In this document: positions 19,595 to 28,172 of the stretch, one piece after another
Numbering within the stretch: the stretch's first letter is position 1
How the letters are laid out: the number at the start of each line of letters is the position of its first letter
Assembly: GCA_013287275.1 (NCBI GenBank)
Contig: JABDED010000011.1
Coordinates: 1 to 49,607, forward strand
DNA length: 49,607 bases
Direction of reading: 5' to 3'
Source of the DNA: Betaproteobacteria bacterium
GTDB taxonomy: Bacteria > Pseudomonadota > Gammaproteobacteria > Burkholderiales > Burkholderiaceae_D
Translations under genes and position numbers: made by a program
Notes under the pieces: generated by a model
The model's input: only the letters and a program-made list of their open reading frames with translations
Told to the model about the DNA's origin: nothing
Databases searched by the model: none

Positions 19595-20413
19595 TTATTC
19601 CGGTAGTAAGGGGACAACTTCCACTTTCACCGTCAGGGTTTCGTCGCCGCCGCCGCGCCGCACGCCGCGGATGGGGGCGGCCGAATCGTAGTCCCTGCCT
19701 ATCGCGAGGCGGCAATAGGCATCGGTCATCAGCCGCGCATGCGTAACATCGACACTGACCCAGCCGGTAAAATCTGCTTCGCTGATCCAGGCGTCTATCC
19801 AGGCGTGGCTTTCTGCATGGCCGGTGGATTCCGGGTCTATGTAGCCGGATACGTAGCGTGCCGGGATGCCGTGCGCGTGGCAGCAGGCCAGGAATAAATG
19901 GGCATGATCCTGGCAGACGCCCCTGCCCAGTTGCAGGGCGTCGGTGGCGGTTGTGGTGACGATGGTCGCACCACTTTGGTAACTGACCGCACCGCAAATG
20001 CGCTCGGCCAGCCCAATCAGGTGCTGCGACTGTACCGCTTGCCCGGTAGCAGGCAAGCTGGCCGCCGCAAAAGCCAGCACCATCGGCGTCGCCTCGGTGA
20101 GCCGGGTGGCGACGGTAAAGATCAGCGGCGACTGCGGATCATGGTTGGCTAGCCGCCCGCGGTCGGGGCTGGTGGTCTCGACTATGCCCAGCGCCACTAT
20201 GGCAACCTGCGCGTGCGCACCGGTAACGGTCAGTGTGTGGCACAGGTTGCCGTAGGCGTCGGTATACGCATGCATCTGGCCGGAGGCGTTGATCTGCCAG
20301 GACAATACCTTTTGCTGCAATTCCAGGCGCGGGGTCAGGTGCAGCTGCTGTATCGTATATGCCAGCGGCGCACTGTAATGGTAGATGGTCTCGTGCCGTA
20401 TGGAGAGTCGCAT
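19595..20413 (-). CDS. transglutaminase-like cysteine protease
   Basis: A 272-residue cytoplasmic protein with no signal peptide. The N-terminal bacterial transglutaminase-like domain (residues 1-80, LSIRHETIYHYSAPLAYTIQQLHLTPR-type start) is followed by the catalytic core with Cys167 in GRGVCQDHAH, His203 in AESHAWIDAW and Asp222 in SVDVTH, a complete papain-like triad. Such proteins are expected to hydrolyse or transfer amide bonds. It lies 11 bases after the alpha-E gene, in the Anbu cluster, and so probably acts on the product of the ATP-grasp/alpha-E pair; that is inferred from conserved gene order. Confidence 0.9.
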   Translation of the reverse strand: MRLSIRHETIYHYSAPLAYTIQQLHLTPRLELQQKVLSWQINASGQMHAYTDAYGNLCHTLTVTGAHAQVAIVALGIVETTSPDRGRLANHDPQSPLIFTVATRLTEATPMVLAFAAASLPATGQAVQSQHLIGLAERICGAVSYQSGATIVTTTATDALQLGRGVCQDHAHLFLACCHAHGIPARYVSGYIDPESTGHAESHAWIDAWISEADFTGWVSVDVTHARLMTDAYCRLAIGRDYDSAAPIRGVRRGGGDETLTVKVEVVPLLPE

Positions 20414-20424
20414 GATACGCTGCG

Positions 20425-21375
20425 CTACGCCGCCAGGGGAACCAGGAAGTCGCGGCTGATGCGATTCCCCAATTCATTGATGCGCTCCAGGAATTCCGTC
20501 AGCGTCACATGCAGGCCGGCCGCCAGGATTTCTTCTATGCGGCCAAATTGCAATTCCGCATGCAGCTTGCCGGCAAAGCGTTCAGTCTCGGCCGACACAT
20601 CGTTACGCACGTCTTTCAGGTTGTTCACTACTTCATCCATGCACGCCAGCAGCGAGCGCGGCATGTCGCCGCGCAGCATCAGCAATTCTGCCACCCGCTC
20701 CGGCGTGATCACGTCGCGATACACCTTGCGATAGATTTCAAAGCCGGATACCGAGCGCAGCAGCGCGGCCCAGTAATAAAAGTCCCTTTGCGATATTTCA
20801 TTGGCATGCCGCTTACCGGTGGCGCCGTGGAATTTCACATCCAGTATGCGCGCGGTATTGTCGGCGCGTTCCAGGAAAGTGCCTAGCCGGATGAAGTGCA
20901 CCGCTTCATCTTTCAGCATGGTGCCTAGGGTTACGCCGCGCGACAGGTGGGAGCGGTACTTGACCCATTCAAAGAACTGGCTGGGGTCGCGCTCCAGCAA
21001 GCCGCTGTCTATGCGCTTGGACATGTCCAGCCAGGTGGCGTTCTGGGTTTCCCATACCTCGGTAGTCAAAGTGCCGCGCACGGCACGGGCATTTTCGCGC
21101 GCGCCGGTCAGGCAGGCGCAGATGGAAGAGGGATTATCCGGATCCCTGACCATGAAATCGACGACGTCCCTGGCATTCAGGATCCCGTACTTGTGGTCGA
21201 ATGCGGATTGCAGTTCCGAAATGCCCAGCATCGCGCGCCAGCCTTTTTCTGCATCTTCGGCAGATTGCGGCAGCATCGAGGTTTGCACATTCACGTCCAG
21301 CATGCGGGCGGTGTTTTCGGCGCGTTCGGTGTAACGGGCCATCCAGAATAAATGATCGGCGGTGCGGCTTAGCAT
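20425..21375 (-). CDS. alpha-E domain protein
   Basis: A 316-residue, almost wholly helical protein of the alpha-E family, recognised from its start LSRTADHLFWMARYTERAENTARML and the repeated LGTFLERADNTARILDVKF, which reads as an internal duplication of the same helical motif. No catalytic site is known. It always travels with circularly permuted ATP-grasp proteins and is thought to bind or position the peptide or protein that the ligase modifies. One base separates it from the ATP-grasp stop, so the two are surely co-translated. Confidence 0.92.
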   Translation of the reverse strand: MLSRTADHLFWMARYTERAENTARMLDVNVQTSMLPQSAEDAEKGWRAMLGISELQSAFDHKYGILNARDVVDFMVRDPDNPSSICACLTGARENARAVRGTLTTEVWETQNATWLDMSKRIDSGLLERDPSQFFEWVKYRSHLSRGVTLGTMLKDEAVHFIRLGTFLERADNTARILDVKFHGATGKRHANEISQRDFYYWAALLRSVSGFEIYRKVYRDVITPERVAELLMLRGDMPRSLLACMDEVVNNLKDVRNDVSAETERFAGKLHAELQFGRIEEILAAGLHVTLTEFLERINELGNRISRDFLVPLAA

Positions 21376-21376
21376 G

Positions 21377-22810
21377 CTATTTCTCCAATATCCAGGTGTC
21401 CTTGGTGCCGCCGCCTTGCGACGAATTCACCACCAGCGAGCCCTCTTGCAGGGCGACGCGCGTCAAGCCCCCGGGCACCATGGAAACGGTTTTTCCAGAT
21501 AGTACAAATGGGCGCAGGTCGATGTGGCGCGGCGCAATCCCGCTGTCGACATAGGTGGGGCAGGCGGACAGGGCCAGCGTGGGCTGGGCGATATAGCCGT
21601 CCGGCTTGGCCAGCAGCCTTTGGCGGAAATCCTCGATCTGTGCCTTGGTCGAGGCCGGCCCGACCAGCATGCCGTAACCGCCGGCGCCATGCACTTCCTT
21701 CACTACCAGGTCGGGCAGGTTGGCCAGCGTATACGCCAGGTCTTCCTGCTTGCGGCACTGGTAAGTCGGAACATTGTTCAATATCGGCTCTTCGCTGAGA
21801 TAAAATTTGATCATGTCCGGTACGAACGGATAGATCGACTTGTCATCGGCGACGCCGGTGCCGATTGCATTGGCCAGCGTGACCCGGCCGGCACGGTAGA
21901 CCGACAGCAGCCCCGGGACGCCCAGCGAAGAATCGGGACGGAATGCCAGCGGATCCATGAAATCGTCGTCTATGCGGCGATAGATCACGTCCACCCGTTT
22001 CGGCCCGCGGGTGGTGCGCATGTAGACCGCATTGTCGCTGACGAACAAGTCCTGGCCTTCCACCAGTTCCACCCCCATTTGCTGGGCCAGGAAGGCATGT
22101 TCGAAATACGCCGAGTTGTACATGCCCGGGGTCATCACGACGATGGTGGGATCGGTCACCCCCATCGGCGCGACCGAACGCAGATTATCCAGCAGCATGT
22201 CCGGGTAGTGGTCGACCGGTGCGATCTTGTTGCGGGCGAACAGTTCGGGGAATAGCCGCATCATCATCTTGCGGTCTTCCAGCATATACGATACGCCGGA
22301 CGGCACCCGCAGATTGTCTTCCAGCACGTAGAATTCGCCGGCGCCGGCGCGCACGATATCGACGCCGGCGATATGCGCGTAGATGTCGGAGGCGACCGAG
22401 ATGCCCTGCATTTCCGGCCGGTATTGCGCGTTCTTGTAGATCTGCTCAGCCGGGATGATCTTGGCCTTGATGATGTTCTGGTCATGATAAATATCATGGA
22501 TGAACATATTCAGCGCCTGCACCCGCTGTACCAGGCCTGCCCGCAGGCTGGTCCATTCTTCGGCGTGGATGATGCGCGGTATGATGTCGAAGGGGATCAG
22601 GCGTTCAGTGCCGGCGTCGTCGCCGTACACGGCAAAGGTGATCCCGACCCGGCGGAACATCAGGTCGGCCTCGGCCCGCTTCCTGGCGATGATGTCTGCC
22701 GGTTGCCGCTTCAGCCAGGCATCGAATTCGCGATAGTGCTCCCGTACTTCGTCGGCATTGCCCACGGCATTACTGCCATCGGTATGCATTTCATTAAAGA
22801 ATTTTGCCAT
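21377..22810 (-). CDS. circularly permuted type-2 ATP-grasp protein
   Basis: A 477-residue ligase-like protein, first gene of the Anbu cluster. Recognised from FDIIPRIIHAEEWTSLRAGLVQRV-type text early in the chain (only part quoted: PRIIHAEEW), DIYHDQNI, YVLEDNLRVPSGVSYMLEDR, and the C-terminal VKEVHGAGGYGMLVGP and GLTRVALQEGSLVVNSSQGGG. The permuted ATP-grasp core is expected to form an amide or peptide bond with ATP. Substrate unknown. No signal peptide, so cytoplasmic. Its length is normal for the family. Confidence 0.92.
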   Translation of the reverse strand: MAKFFNEMHTDGSNAVGNADEVREHYREFDAWLKRQPADIIARKRAEADLMFRRVGITFAVYGDDAGTERLIPFDIIPRIIHAEEWTSLRAGLVQRVQALNMFIHDIYHDQNIIKAKIIPAEQIYKNAQYRPEMQGISVASDIYAHIAGVDIVRAGAGEFYVLEDNLRVPSGVSYMLEDRKMMMRLFPELFARNKIAPVDHYPDMLLDNLRSVAPMGVTDPTIVVMTPGMYNSAYFEHAFLAQQMGVELVEGQDLFVSDNAVYMRTTRGPKRVDVIYRRIDDDFMDPLAFRPDSSLGVPGLLSVYRAGRVTLANAIGTGVADDKSIYPFVPDMIKFYLSEEPILNNVPTYQCRKQEDLAYTLANLPDLVVKEVHGAGGYGMLVGPASTKAQIEDFRQRLLAKPDGYIAQPTLALSACPTYVDSGIAPRHIDLRPFVLSGKTVSMVPGGLTRVALQEGSLVVNSSQGGGTKDTWILEK

Positions 22811-22938
22811 GATACGGACCGATCCTGTTCAACGTTAGTCGTACTTATGATTTTGTTACATAAAATAACTATCAAGAAGCATGCCAGGGCAAGGCAAATC
22901 TATCCGCAAGCGATAATCGTCGGTTCCGGTCGCCGGTT

Positions 22939-24978
22939 TTAATCGGGCTCCCGGATATAGTCGACCAGGTCCAGTGTATGCCGGTCGGTTGCCGGTGTCA
23001 GCAGGCTGACGCCGATCAGGGCCAGCATACCGGCCGGCACGCCGAAAACGCCGGCGGAAATGGCGGCGATATGGAACCACTGATTGCTTATATTACCGCC
23101 AAATAGCGGATGTGTATGCAGCATGTAGTAAACGCAGACGACAAAACCGGTCACAATGCCGGCAATTGCGCCTTGCTGGTTGGCGCGTTTCCAGAAAACG
23201 CCCATCACCAGGGCCGGGAACAGGGCGGAAGCCGCCAGCGAAAACGCAGCGCCGACCAGCGATAAAATATCGGCAGGTTTCAGCGAGGCGACATAGGCCG
23301 CCACCAGCGCAACGACCAGCAGCAGCAACTTGGAAATGGTGACGCGTTTCTGGGTGGATGCTTGCGGATCGACGATTTTGTAGTAGATGTCGTGCGACAG
23401 TGAATTGGAAATGGTCAGCAACAGGCCGTCCGCGGTGGATAGCGCGGCAGCCAATCCGCCTGCTGCGATCAGGCCGGAGATCACGTAGGGCAGGCCGGCA
23501 ATCTCCGGCGTCGCCAGCACCACGATATCGCCGTCCAGCGCGATTTCCGCCAGCTGGACTATGCCGTCATGGTTGATGTCAGTGATATTGACCAGCGGAT
23601 TGATCTTGTCCACGCTGCTCCAATAGGTGACCCATGAAGGCAGCTTGGAAAAATCCGTGCCCACCAGCGACGTGTAGATATCGTATTTCACCAGGATCGC
23701 CAGCGCTGGTATCGTCACATATAACAGCATGATGAAGAACAGCGACCAGAACACCGATTCGCGGCTTTCCCTGACCGACGGCGGCGTATAGTAGCGGATC
23801 AGGATGTGCGGCAGCGCGGCCGTGCCCATCATCAGGCAGAATACCAGCGCCATGAAATTATTGCGCTTGATGTCGGAATCTTCCTTGTTTTTTGCTGCAT
23901 AGGGCTGGAAGTTGGATACCGGCGCTTCGGACCTGGCCAGGTTGGCGTTCCTGGCCTCGGTCCAGCGGCTCTCAGCTTCTTGCGGGGACTTTGGATAATT
24001 CGCCAGTTCCCGCCCGGCAGTCTTGATCTCTATCAATGAGGCATTGCCTGACTTCAGGTCTTCCAGCTTGCGCTGAACTTCAAGCCGGCCTTCTTCCCAG
24101 GAGTCGGGCAGGTGCTGTATCTTGTCCAGGTAGGCATCGGCGCGCTGCTCGAAGATCGCCCTTACCTGTTGTTCCCTGGGGTCGTTGGCAAATATTTTTT
24201 CCTTGGCGTTCAGCGCCGGCAGAGTGGAGCCGTAGGCCAGTTGAGGAATCGGCATATGGGTGTGCTTGATGGATAGCCAGGTGACCGGGATCATATAGGC
24301 CACGATGATGATGATGTATTGCGCCACCTGGGTCCAGGTTACCGCGCGCATGCCGCCCAGGAAAGAACACACCAGTATGCTGGCCAGCCCCAGGAAAATC
24401 CCGACTGAAAAATCCACGCCGGTGAAGCGCGACGTGATCAGGCCTACGCCGTAAATTTGCGCCACCACATAGGTGAAAGAAATGATCACGGTGGCAATCA
24501 CCGCCAGTACCCGCACCGCGTTGCTGCCGTGCCGCCCGGCATACCGCGTACCCAGGAAATCGGGAATGCTGTACTGGCCGAACTTGCGCAGATAAGGCGC
24601 GATCAACAGTGCCACCAGGCAGAAGCCGCCGGTCCAGCCTATGATATAGGCCAGCCCGTCGAACCCGGACAGGTAGATGCCGCCGGCCAGGCTGAGAAAG
24701 CTGGCGGCGGACATCCAGTCGGCGGCGGTCGCCATGCCGTTGAATACCGCGGGCACCCGCCTGCCGGCCACATAGTATTCCGAGATGTCGGACGTGCGGC
24801 TCATCACACCTATGCCGGCATAGATGATGATGGTCGCGAACATGAATAGATACCCTATCCAGACCCTGGGCACGCCTTCTTTTTCCAGCACGGCAAGGCT
24901 GATCAAAAAAATGATGAACAGGACGGTGTACCAGAAATAGTATATCGTCAGTCGTCTGGTAAAGCTTTTTTGCACCAT
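22939..24978 (-). CDS. sodium:solute symporter, VC_2705/ActP-like subfamily
   Basis: A 679-residue inner-membrane transporter of the SSS family, probably for acetate or another small carboxylate. Thirteen or so hydrophobic segments are visible. The core motif GRRVPAVFNGMATAADWMSA and DFLGTRYAGRHGS are family signatures. A charged soluble block at residues about 240-372 (rich in Glu, Lys and Arg) interrupts the membrane part; this insertion is characteristic of the VC_2705 subfamily. The start at 24978 overlaps the stop of the DUF4212 gene (TGATG). An upstream in-frame start (25176) would overlay that gene. Substrate is inferred from ActP only. Confidence 0.88.
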   Translation of the reverse strand: MVQKSFTRRLTIYYFWYTVLFIIFLISLAVLEKEGVPRVWIGYLFMFATIIIYAGIGVMSRTSDISEYYVAGRRVPAVFNGMATAADWMSAASFLSLAGGIYLSGFDGLAYIIGWTGGFCLVALLIAPYLRKFGQYSIPDFLGTRYAGRHGSNAVRVLAVIATVIISFTYVVAQIYGVGLITSRFTGVDFSVGIFLGLASILVCSFLGGMRAVTWTQVAQYIIIIVAYMIPVTWLSIKHTHMPIPQLAYGSTLPALNAKEKIFANDPREQQVRAIFEQRADAYLDKIQHLPDSWEEGRLEVQRKLEDLKSGNASLIEIKTAGRELANYPKSPQEAESRWTEARNANLARSEAPVSNFQPYAAKNKEDSDIKRNNFMALVFCLMMGTAALPHILIRYYTPPSVRESRESVFWSLFFIMLLYVTIPALAILVKYDIYTSLVGTDFSKLPSWVTYWSSVDKINPLVNITDINHDGIVQLAEIALDGDIVVLATPEIAGLPYVISGLIAAGGLAAALSTADGLLLTISNSLSHDIYYKIVDPQASTQKRVTISKLLLLVVALVAAYVASLKPADILSLVGAAFSLAASALFPALVMGVFWKRANQQGAIAGIVTGFVVCVYYMLHTHPLFGGNISNQWFHIAAISAGVFGVPAGMLALIGVSLLTPATDRHTLDLVDYIREPD

Positions 24979-25250
24979 CAGGCAGCGTCCTTTCCGGCGC
25001 TCTCGATGCGCCGCATGGCCAGCGAATAAGCGGCCAGTATCAAAACGTAAAACAGGCTCAATCCCTGCGCCGCCATGTAAAAGGACAGCGACCAGCCGGA
25101 AAAATAGAGGCCGGATAATTCGCGTGCAAAAAACAGGGTGCCGAAGGTCAGCGCCAGCCAACTTGCCAGCAGCCATGCGCTAAGCCGCCGGGTCTGCGGC
25201 CAGCATCGAAATTTTGCCGGCGCCGGCGCCTGCTGCTCAGCTTCGCTCAT
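24978..25250 (-). CDS. DUF4212 small membrane partner of the symporter
   Basis: A 90-residue protein with two membrane segments (residues about 23-43 and 56-78). WASWLALTFGT-like text (here LLASWLALTFGT), FSGWSLSFYMAAQGLSLFYVLILAAYSLAM and the position just before a VC_2705-type symporter identify DUF4212. It is the usual small subunit of that transporter, like the small partner of other SSS carriers. It overlaps the genes on both sides by one base (TGATG twice). Confidence 0.9.
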   Translation of the reverse strand: MSEAEQQAPAPAKFRCWPQTRRLSAWLLASWLALTFGTLFFARELSGLYFSGWSLSFYMAAQGLSLFYVLILAAYSLAMRRIESAGKDAA

Positions 25251-26809
25251 CAGCTGAAGTCTCCTATATAGGCAGAATGCGAACTGGAGTAAGGATTCAT
25301 CCTGAAGGAAATACGGAACACGCAGCCTGGGAACTTGGGGTCCTGGTTGCGGGTGTTATTCACTACCTCGATTTGTGCATCATGTTGCTGCGCTATTTCA
25401 CGTACGATGGACAGGCCCAGGCCGCTGCCTTCGACGTTGCTGCCGAGGATGCGATAAAAACGCTCAAACACGCGGCCGCGCTCTGACGGCGGTATGCCGG
25501 GACCATTGTCTTCCACTTCCAGTACGGCCAGTTGCTCATCGTCGATGACCCGTATCCTGACTGTCACGCTCTGGCCTTTGGGCGTGTAGTGCAAGGCATT
25601 GTCGATCAGGTTGTTCAGTAGTTCGCGCAGCATCAGCGGATTGCCGACTATCATTACCGGGTAGCCGGGCTGCTCAAATCCCAGGTCGATGTTATAGGTG
25701 AACGAGGTCTGTATCCAGTCCTGCACCGCACTGCGGGCCAGTTCCGCTAGCTCTACCGGCGCCAGCGGCTGCGTAGCTGGCGTCTGGTTCTCTGCGCGGG
25801 CCAGCGTCAGCAACTGGTTGACCAGGCGGGTCGCGGCTTCCGAGCTCTTGGACAACTGCAACAGCGAGCGGTGGATCTCTGCCTGGTCGGTTTCGCGCAA
25901 AGCCAGTTCCGATTGCATGCGCATGCCGGCCAGCGGCGTTTTCATTTGGTGTGCGGCATCGGCGATGAAGCGTTTTTGTATCTCTATGGTTTGCGACAGG
26001 CGGCTCAGCATGTCATTCAATGAGCGTACCAGGGGTGAGATTTCTTCCGGCACCTGGCGTGAGTCTATCGGACTGAGGTCGTCCGGCCGGCGGGCGCGGA
26101 TGCGGTATTGCAGTTCAGCCAGCGGCGACAGGCCGCGCGACAAAGCGAACCAGACCAGCGCCAAGGCCACCGGCAAGATGATGAATTGCGGCAGGATCAC
26201 GCCCTTGATGATTTCATTGGCCAGCAGGGTGCGTTTTTCCAGCGTCTCGGCCACCTGCACCAGCGCCAGGTGCGGCTGGCTTCTGCTGCCGTCCAGGCTG
26301 CGGCTGATGCCGGCCCGGCTGTTCAGGTCTATATAGCTATAGGCTACCCGGATTTCTACGCCGCGCAAATTGTCGGCGCGCAGCGATACCGAGCCGGGAA
26401 GGGGTTTGTCTTCATCGGTAGGCTGCGGCAGGTCGCGGTCGCCGTCCACCAGTTCCCCCTTGTTGCCCTTGACCTGGAAGTAGCGGCTGTCCAGATCGTC
26501 GGCGCGCAAGATATCGCGCGCCGGATTGGATAACTGGGTGATGATTTTGCCGTCGACTTCCTTGACCTGTTGCGCTAGCACCAGTACATCATCTTCCAGC
26601 GCGCGGTCGAAGGGCTGGTTGGCGATGGATTTTGCGACCACATATGTGATGGCGATGCTGAGCGGCCATAGCAATAATAGCGGGGCCAACATCCAGTCCA
26701 GGATTTCGCCAAACAGCGAACGCTGGATTTTCTCCGGCGGCTGGCCATGGATTTTTCTGTCCGGCGCTTGCGGTGCAGCCGCTTGGCGCGCGCCGCCGTT
26801 GCGCATCAT
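25250..26809 (-). CDS. sensor histidine kinase (TctE/QseC-like)
   Basis: A 519-residue membrane kinase. Membrane segments at about 39-60 and 205-225 flank a periplasmic domain of some 145 residues of the 2CSK_N type. A HAMP-like stretch, then the dimerisation box FIADAAHQMKTPLAG with phospho-acceptor His287, and the ATPase boxes: N-box ELLNNLIDNALHY, G1 VEDNGPGIP, G2 GSGLGLSIV. It phosphorylates the regulator encoded just upstream. ATG at 26809 overlaps the regulator stop (ATGA). The kinase gene in turn overlaps the transporter partner gene, so sensing is tied to uptake: a TctE-like role in carboxylate sensing is plausible but inferred. Confidence 0.9.
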   Translation of the reverse strand: MMRNGGARQAAAPQAPDRKIHGQPPEKIQRSLFGEILDWMLAPLLLLWPLSIAITYVVAKSIANQPFDRALEDDVLVLAQQVKEVDGKIITQLSNPARDILRADDLDSRYFQVKGNKGELVDGDRDLPQPTDEDKPLPGSVSLRADNLRGVEIRVAYSYIDLNSRAGISRSLDGSRSQPHLALVQVAETLEKRTLLANEIIKGVILPQFIILPVALALVWFALSRGLSPLAELQYRIRARRPDDLSPIDSRQVPEEISPLVRSLNDMLSRLSQTIEIQKRFIADAAHQMKTPLAGMRMQSELALRETDQAEIHRSLLQLSKSSEAATRLVNQLLTLARAENQTPATQPLAPVELAELARSAVQDWIQTSFTYNIDLGFEQPGYPVMIVGNPLMLRELLNNLIDNALHYTPKGQSVTVRIRVIDDEQLAVLEVEDNGPGIPPSERGRVFERFYRILGSNVEGSGLGLSIVREIAQQHDAQIEVVNNTRNQDPKFPGCVFRISFRMNPYSSSHSAYIGDFS

Positions 26810-27537
26810 GGTTGCTCTGTGTCGCTGGCAAGCGGGGTCGCGGGCGCAGATGGGCTTGTTGCAGCGGCGACGAAAAATTTCTCCAGGCAATAACCCAGGC
26901 CGCGCACGGTGGCGATACGGACGCCGTCAACCTCGATTTTTTTGCGTAGCCTGTGTACATAGACCTCAATCGCGTTGTTGCTGACTTCTTCACCCCATTC
27001 GCATAGGTGGTCCACCAGTTGTTCTTTGGAAACCAGGCGGCCGGTGCGCTGCAACAGGACTTCCAGCAAGCCCAGTTCGCGCGCCGACAGGTCCAGCATC
27101 TGCTCATGGATATAGGCAATGCGGCCCACCTGGTCATAACTTAGCGGACCATGCTTGATCACGGTAGGGCCGCCGCCGGCGCCGCGGCGGGTTAGCGCAC
27201 GCACCCTTGCTTCCAGTTCGGACAAGGCAAAAGGTTTTGCCATATAGTCGTCGGCGCCCAGGTCCAGTCCCTTGACCCTTTGCTCGACGGAATCGGCCGC
27301 CGTCAATATCAATACCGGCAAATGGGAATTACGCGCGCGCAAGCGGCGCAGCACTTCCAGTCCGCTCATCCGGGGCAGTCCCAGGTCCAGGATCAGCAAG
27401 TCAAAGTCTTGCGTGGATAAGGCCGAATCGGCCTCTTGCCCGTTATTCACATAATCGGTCGCATAGCCGGACTGCCGCAGTGAGCGGGTCAGGCCATCTG
27501 CAAGTACGCTATCGTCTTCTGCAAGCAAGATACGCAT
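26806..27537 (-). CDS. OmpR-family response regulator (TctD-like)
   Basis: A 243-residue transcription factor. The receiver domain has the acidic pair EDD at 7-9, phospho-acceptor Asp51 in LILDLGLPRMSG, Thr in ILTAADS and Lys in YMAKPF. Residues about 130-222 form the OmpR winged helix (LSARELGLLEVLLQRTGRLVSKEQL, EVYVHRLRKKIEVDGVRIATVRGLGY). A 20-residue Ala/Thr/Pro-rich tail is extra. First gene of a four-gene coupled operon regulator-kinase-DUF4212-symporter, which it probably controls. Confidence 0.92.
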   Translation of the reverse strand: MRILLAEDDSVLADGLTRSLRQSGYATDYVNNGQEADSALSTQDFDLLILDLGLPRMSGLEVLRRLRARNSHLPVLILTAADSVEQRVKGLDLGADDYMAKPFALSELEARVRALTRRGAGGGPTVIKHGPLSYDQVGRIAYIHEQMLDLSARELGLLEVLLQRTGRLVSKEQLVDHLCEWGEEVSNNAIEVYVHRLRKKIEVDGVRIATVRGLGYCLEKFFVAAATSPSAPATPLASDTEQP

Positions 27538-28020
27538 GGTTGTAATTTTTTGTGCATTCGACCGTGTGCGGCGCTATCAGACGGGGAAACTGGACGGCGG
27601 CCATGGTCGGGCTATATTGTCTCTGGGCTCAGTCTATTGGTTTTTGACATTAGCGGCAAGATATCCGCGCAGGATGTGCTTGTTCAAAGGGGAAGGAATG
27701 CCCGGCCCAGGCATATGGATTGATGGAGGGGCAGCCAATTTCGGATGCCTGCGTGGAAATGGGAGTTCCGCTGAAGCTTCCTGGGCCAAGCTTTTAGCCC
27801 ATCAGGAGGCGTACGGGGAATCAGCGGCCCCCTGGCGAGACCGTCACGACCAGGGATGTATAATAAATCTGGTTGGCGGTTGCGTATCCTGAACCTATGC
27901 CCTGGTAGCAGCCACATGGCGGCGCCGGCATCGGTGACGACCTCCGGCGATGCCTGGAAGAAACTTGATGAAATTTTGACTCTTATGTGAGAGTCATCAA
28001 AAAACAACTAAGATTTTTCA
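27538..28020. other. long non-coding gap before recA, with hairpins
   Basis: No gene is recognised here; open frames on both strands (up to 118 codons) give no family signature. Visible elements: a perfect TATAAT at 27859-27864 without a good -35; an inverted repeat CCCTGG (27830-27835)/CCAGGG (27850-27855) just before it; and a perfect 7-base stem TGACTCT (27977-27983)/AGAGTCA (27990-27996) with a 6-base loop and no T-run. Confidence 0.5.
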
Positions 28021-28024
28021 TTTG

Positions 28025-28050
28025 GTGCTTGCATAAAGCACTGTTTTTTT
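28025..28050 (+). terminator. terminator-like hairpin overlapping the recA operator
   Basis: GTGCTT (28025-28030) and AAGCAC (28036-28041) form a perfect 6-base stem with loop GCATA, followed by TG and seven T (28044-28050). It has the form of a rho-independent terminator for transcripts coming from upstream. Its T-run is also the centre of the LexA box, so part of the match may be coincidence. Confidence 0.45.
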
Positions 28051-28057
28051 ATACAGT
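28029..28057 (+). promoter_or_regulatory. recA promoter with LexA (SOS) box
   Basis: CTGT (28041-28044), 8 bases, ACAG (28053-28056): an exact match to the LexA operator CTGT-N8-ACAG. A -35-like TTGCAT at 28029-28034 and a -10-like TACAGT at 28052-28057, 17 bases apart, place the operator over the promoter, so LexA would block RNA polymerase until DNA damage. It is 116 bases before the recA start. Confidence 0.85.
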
Positions 28058-28172
28058 GTCGCCAGATGCACAAAATTGAGCGCGCAAAAAATCGCTCACA
28101 TGATTGATTTACATTAAATTGCATGGTCGACAAGTTTTCTCGATACGCCGTGCACCACACCTGGAAGAATTT

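Noticed and set aside
27977-27996. Seven-base stem as a terminator
   Set aside because: Flanked by A-runs on the 3' side in both directions, so no U-tract for either strand; kept only as a structure in the gap entry.
27536-28007. Open frames on both strands (118 and 107 codons) in the gap before recA
   Set aside because: Neither gives a recognisable protein and neither has a convincing ribosome site. A TTGACA at 27644 has no matching -10.
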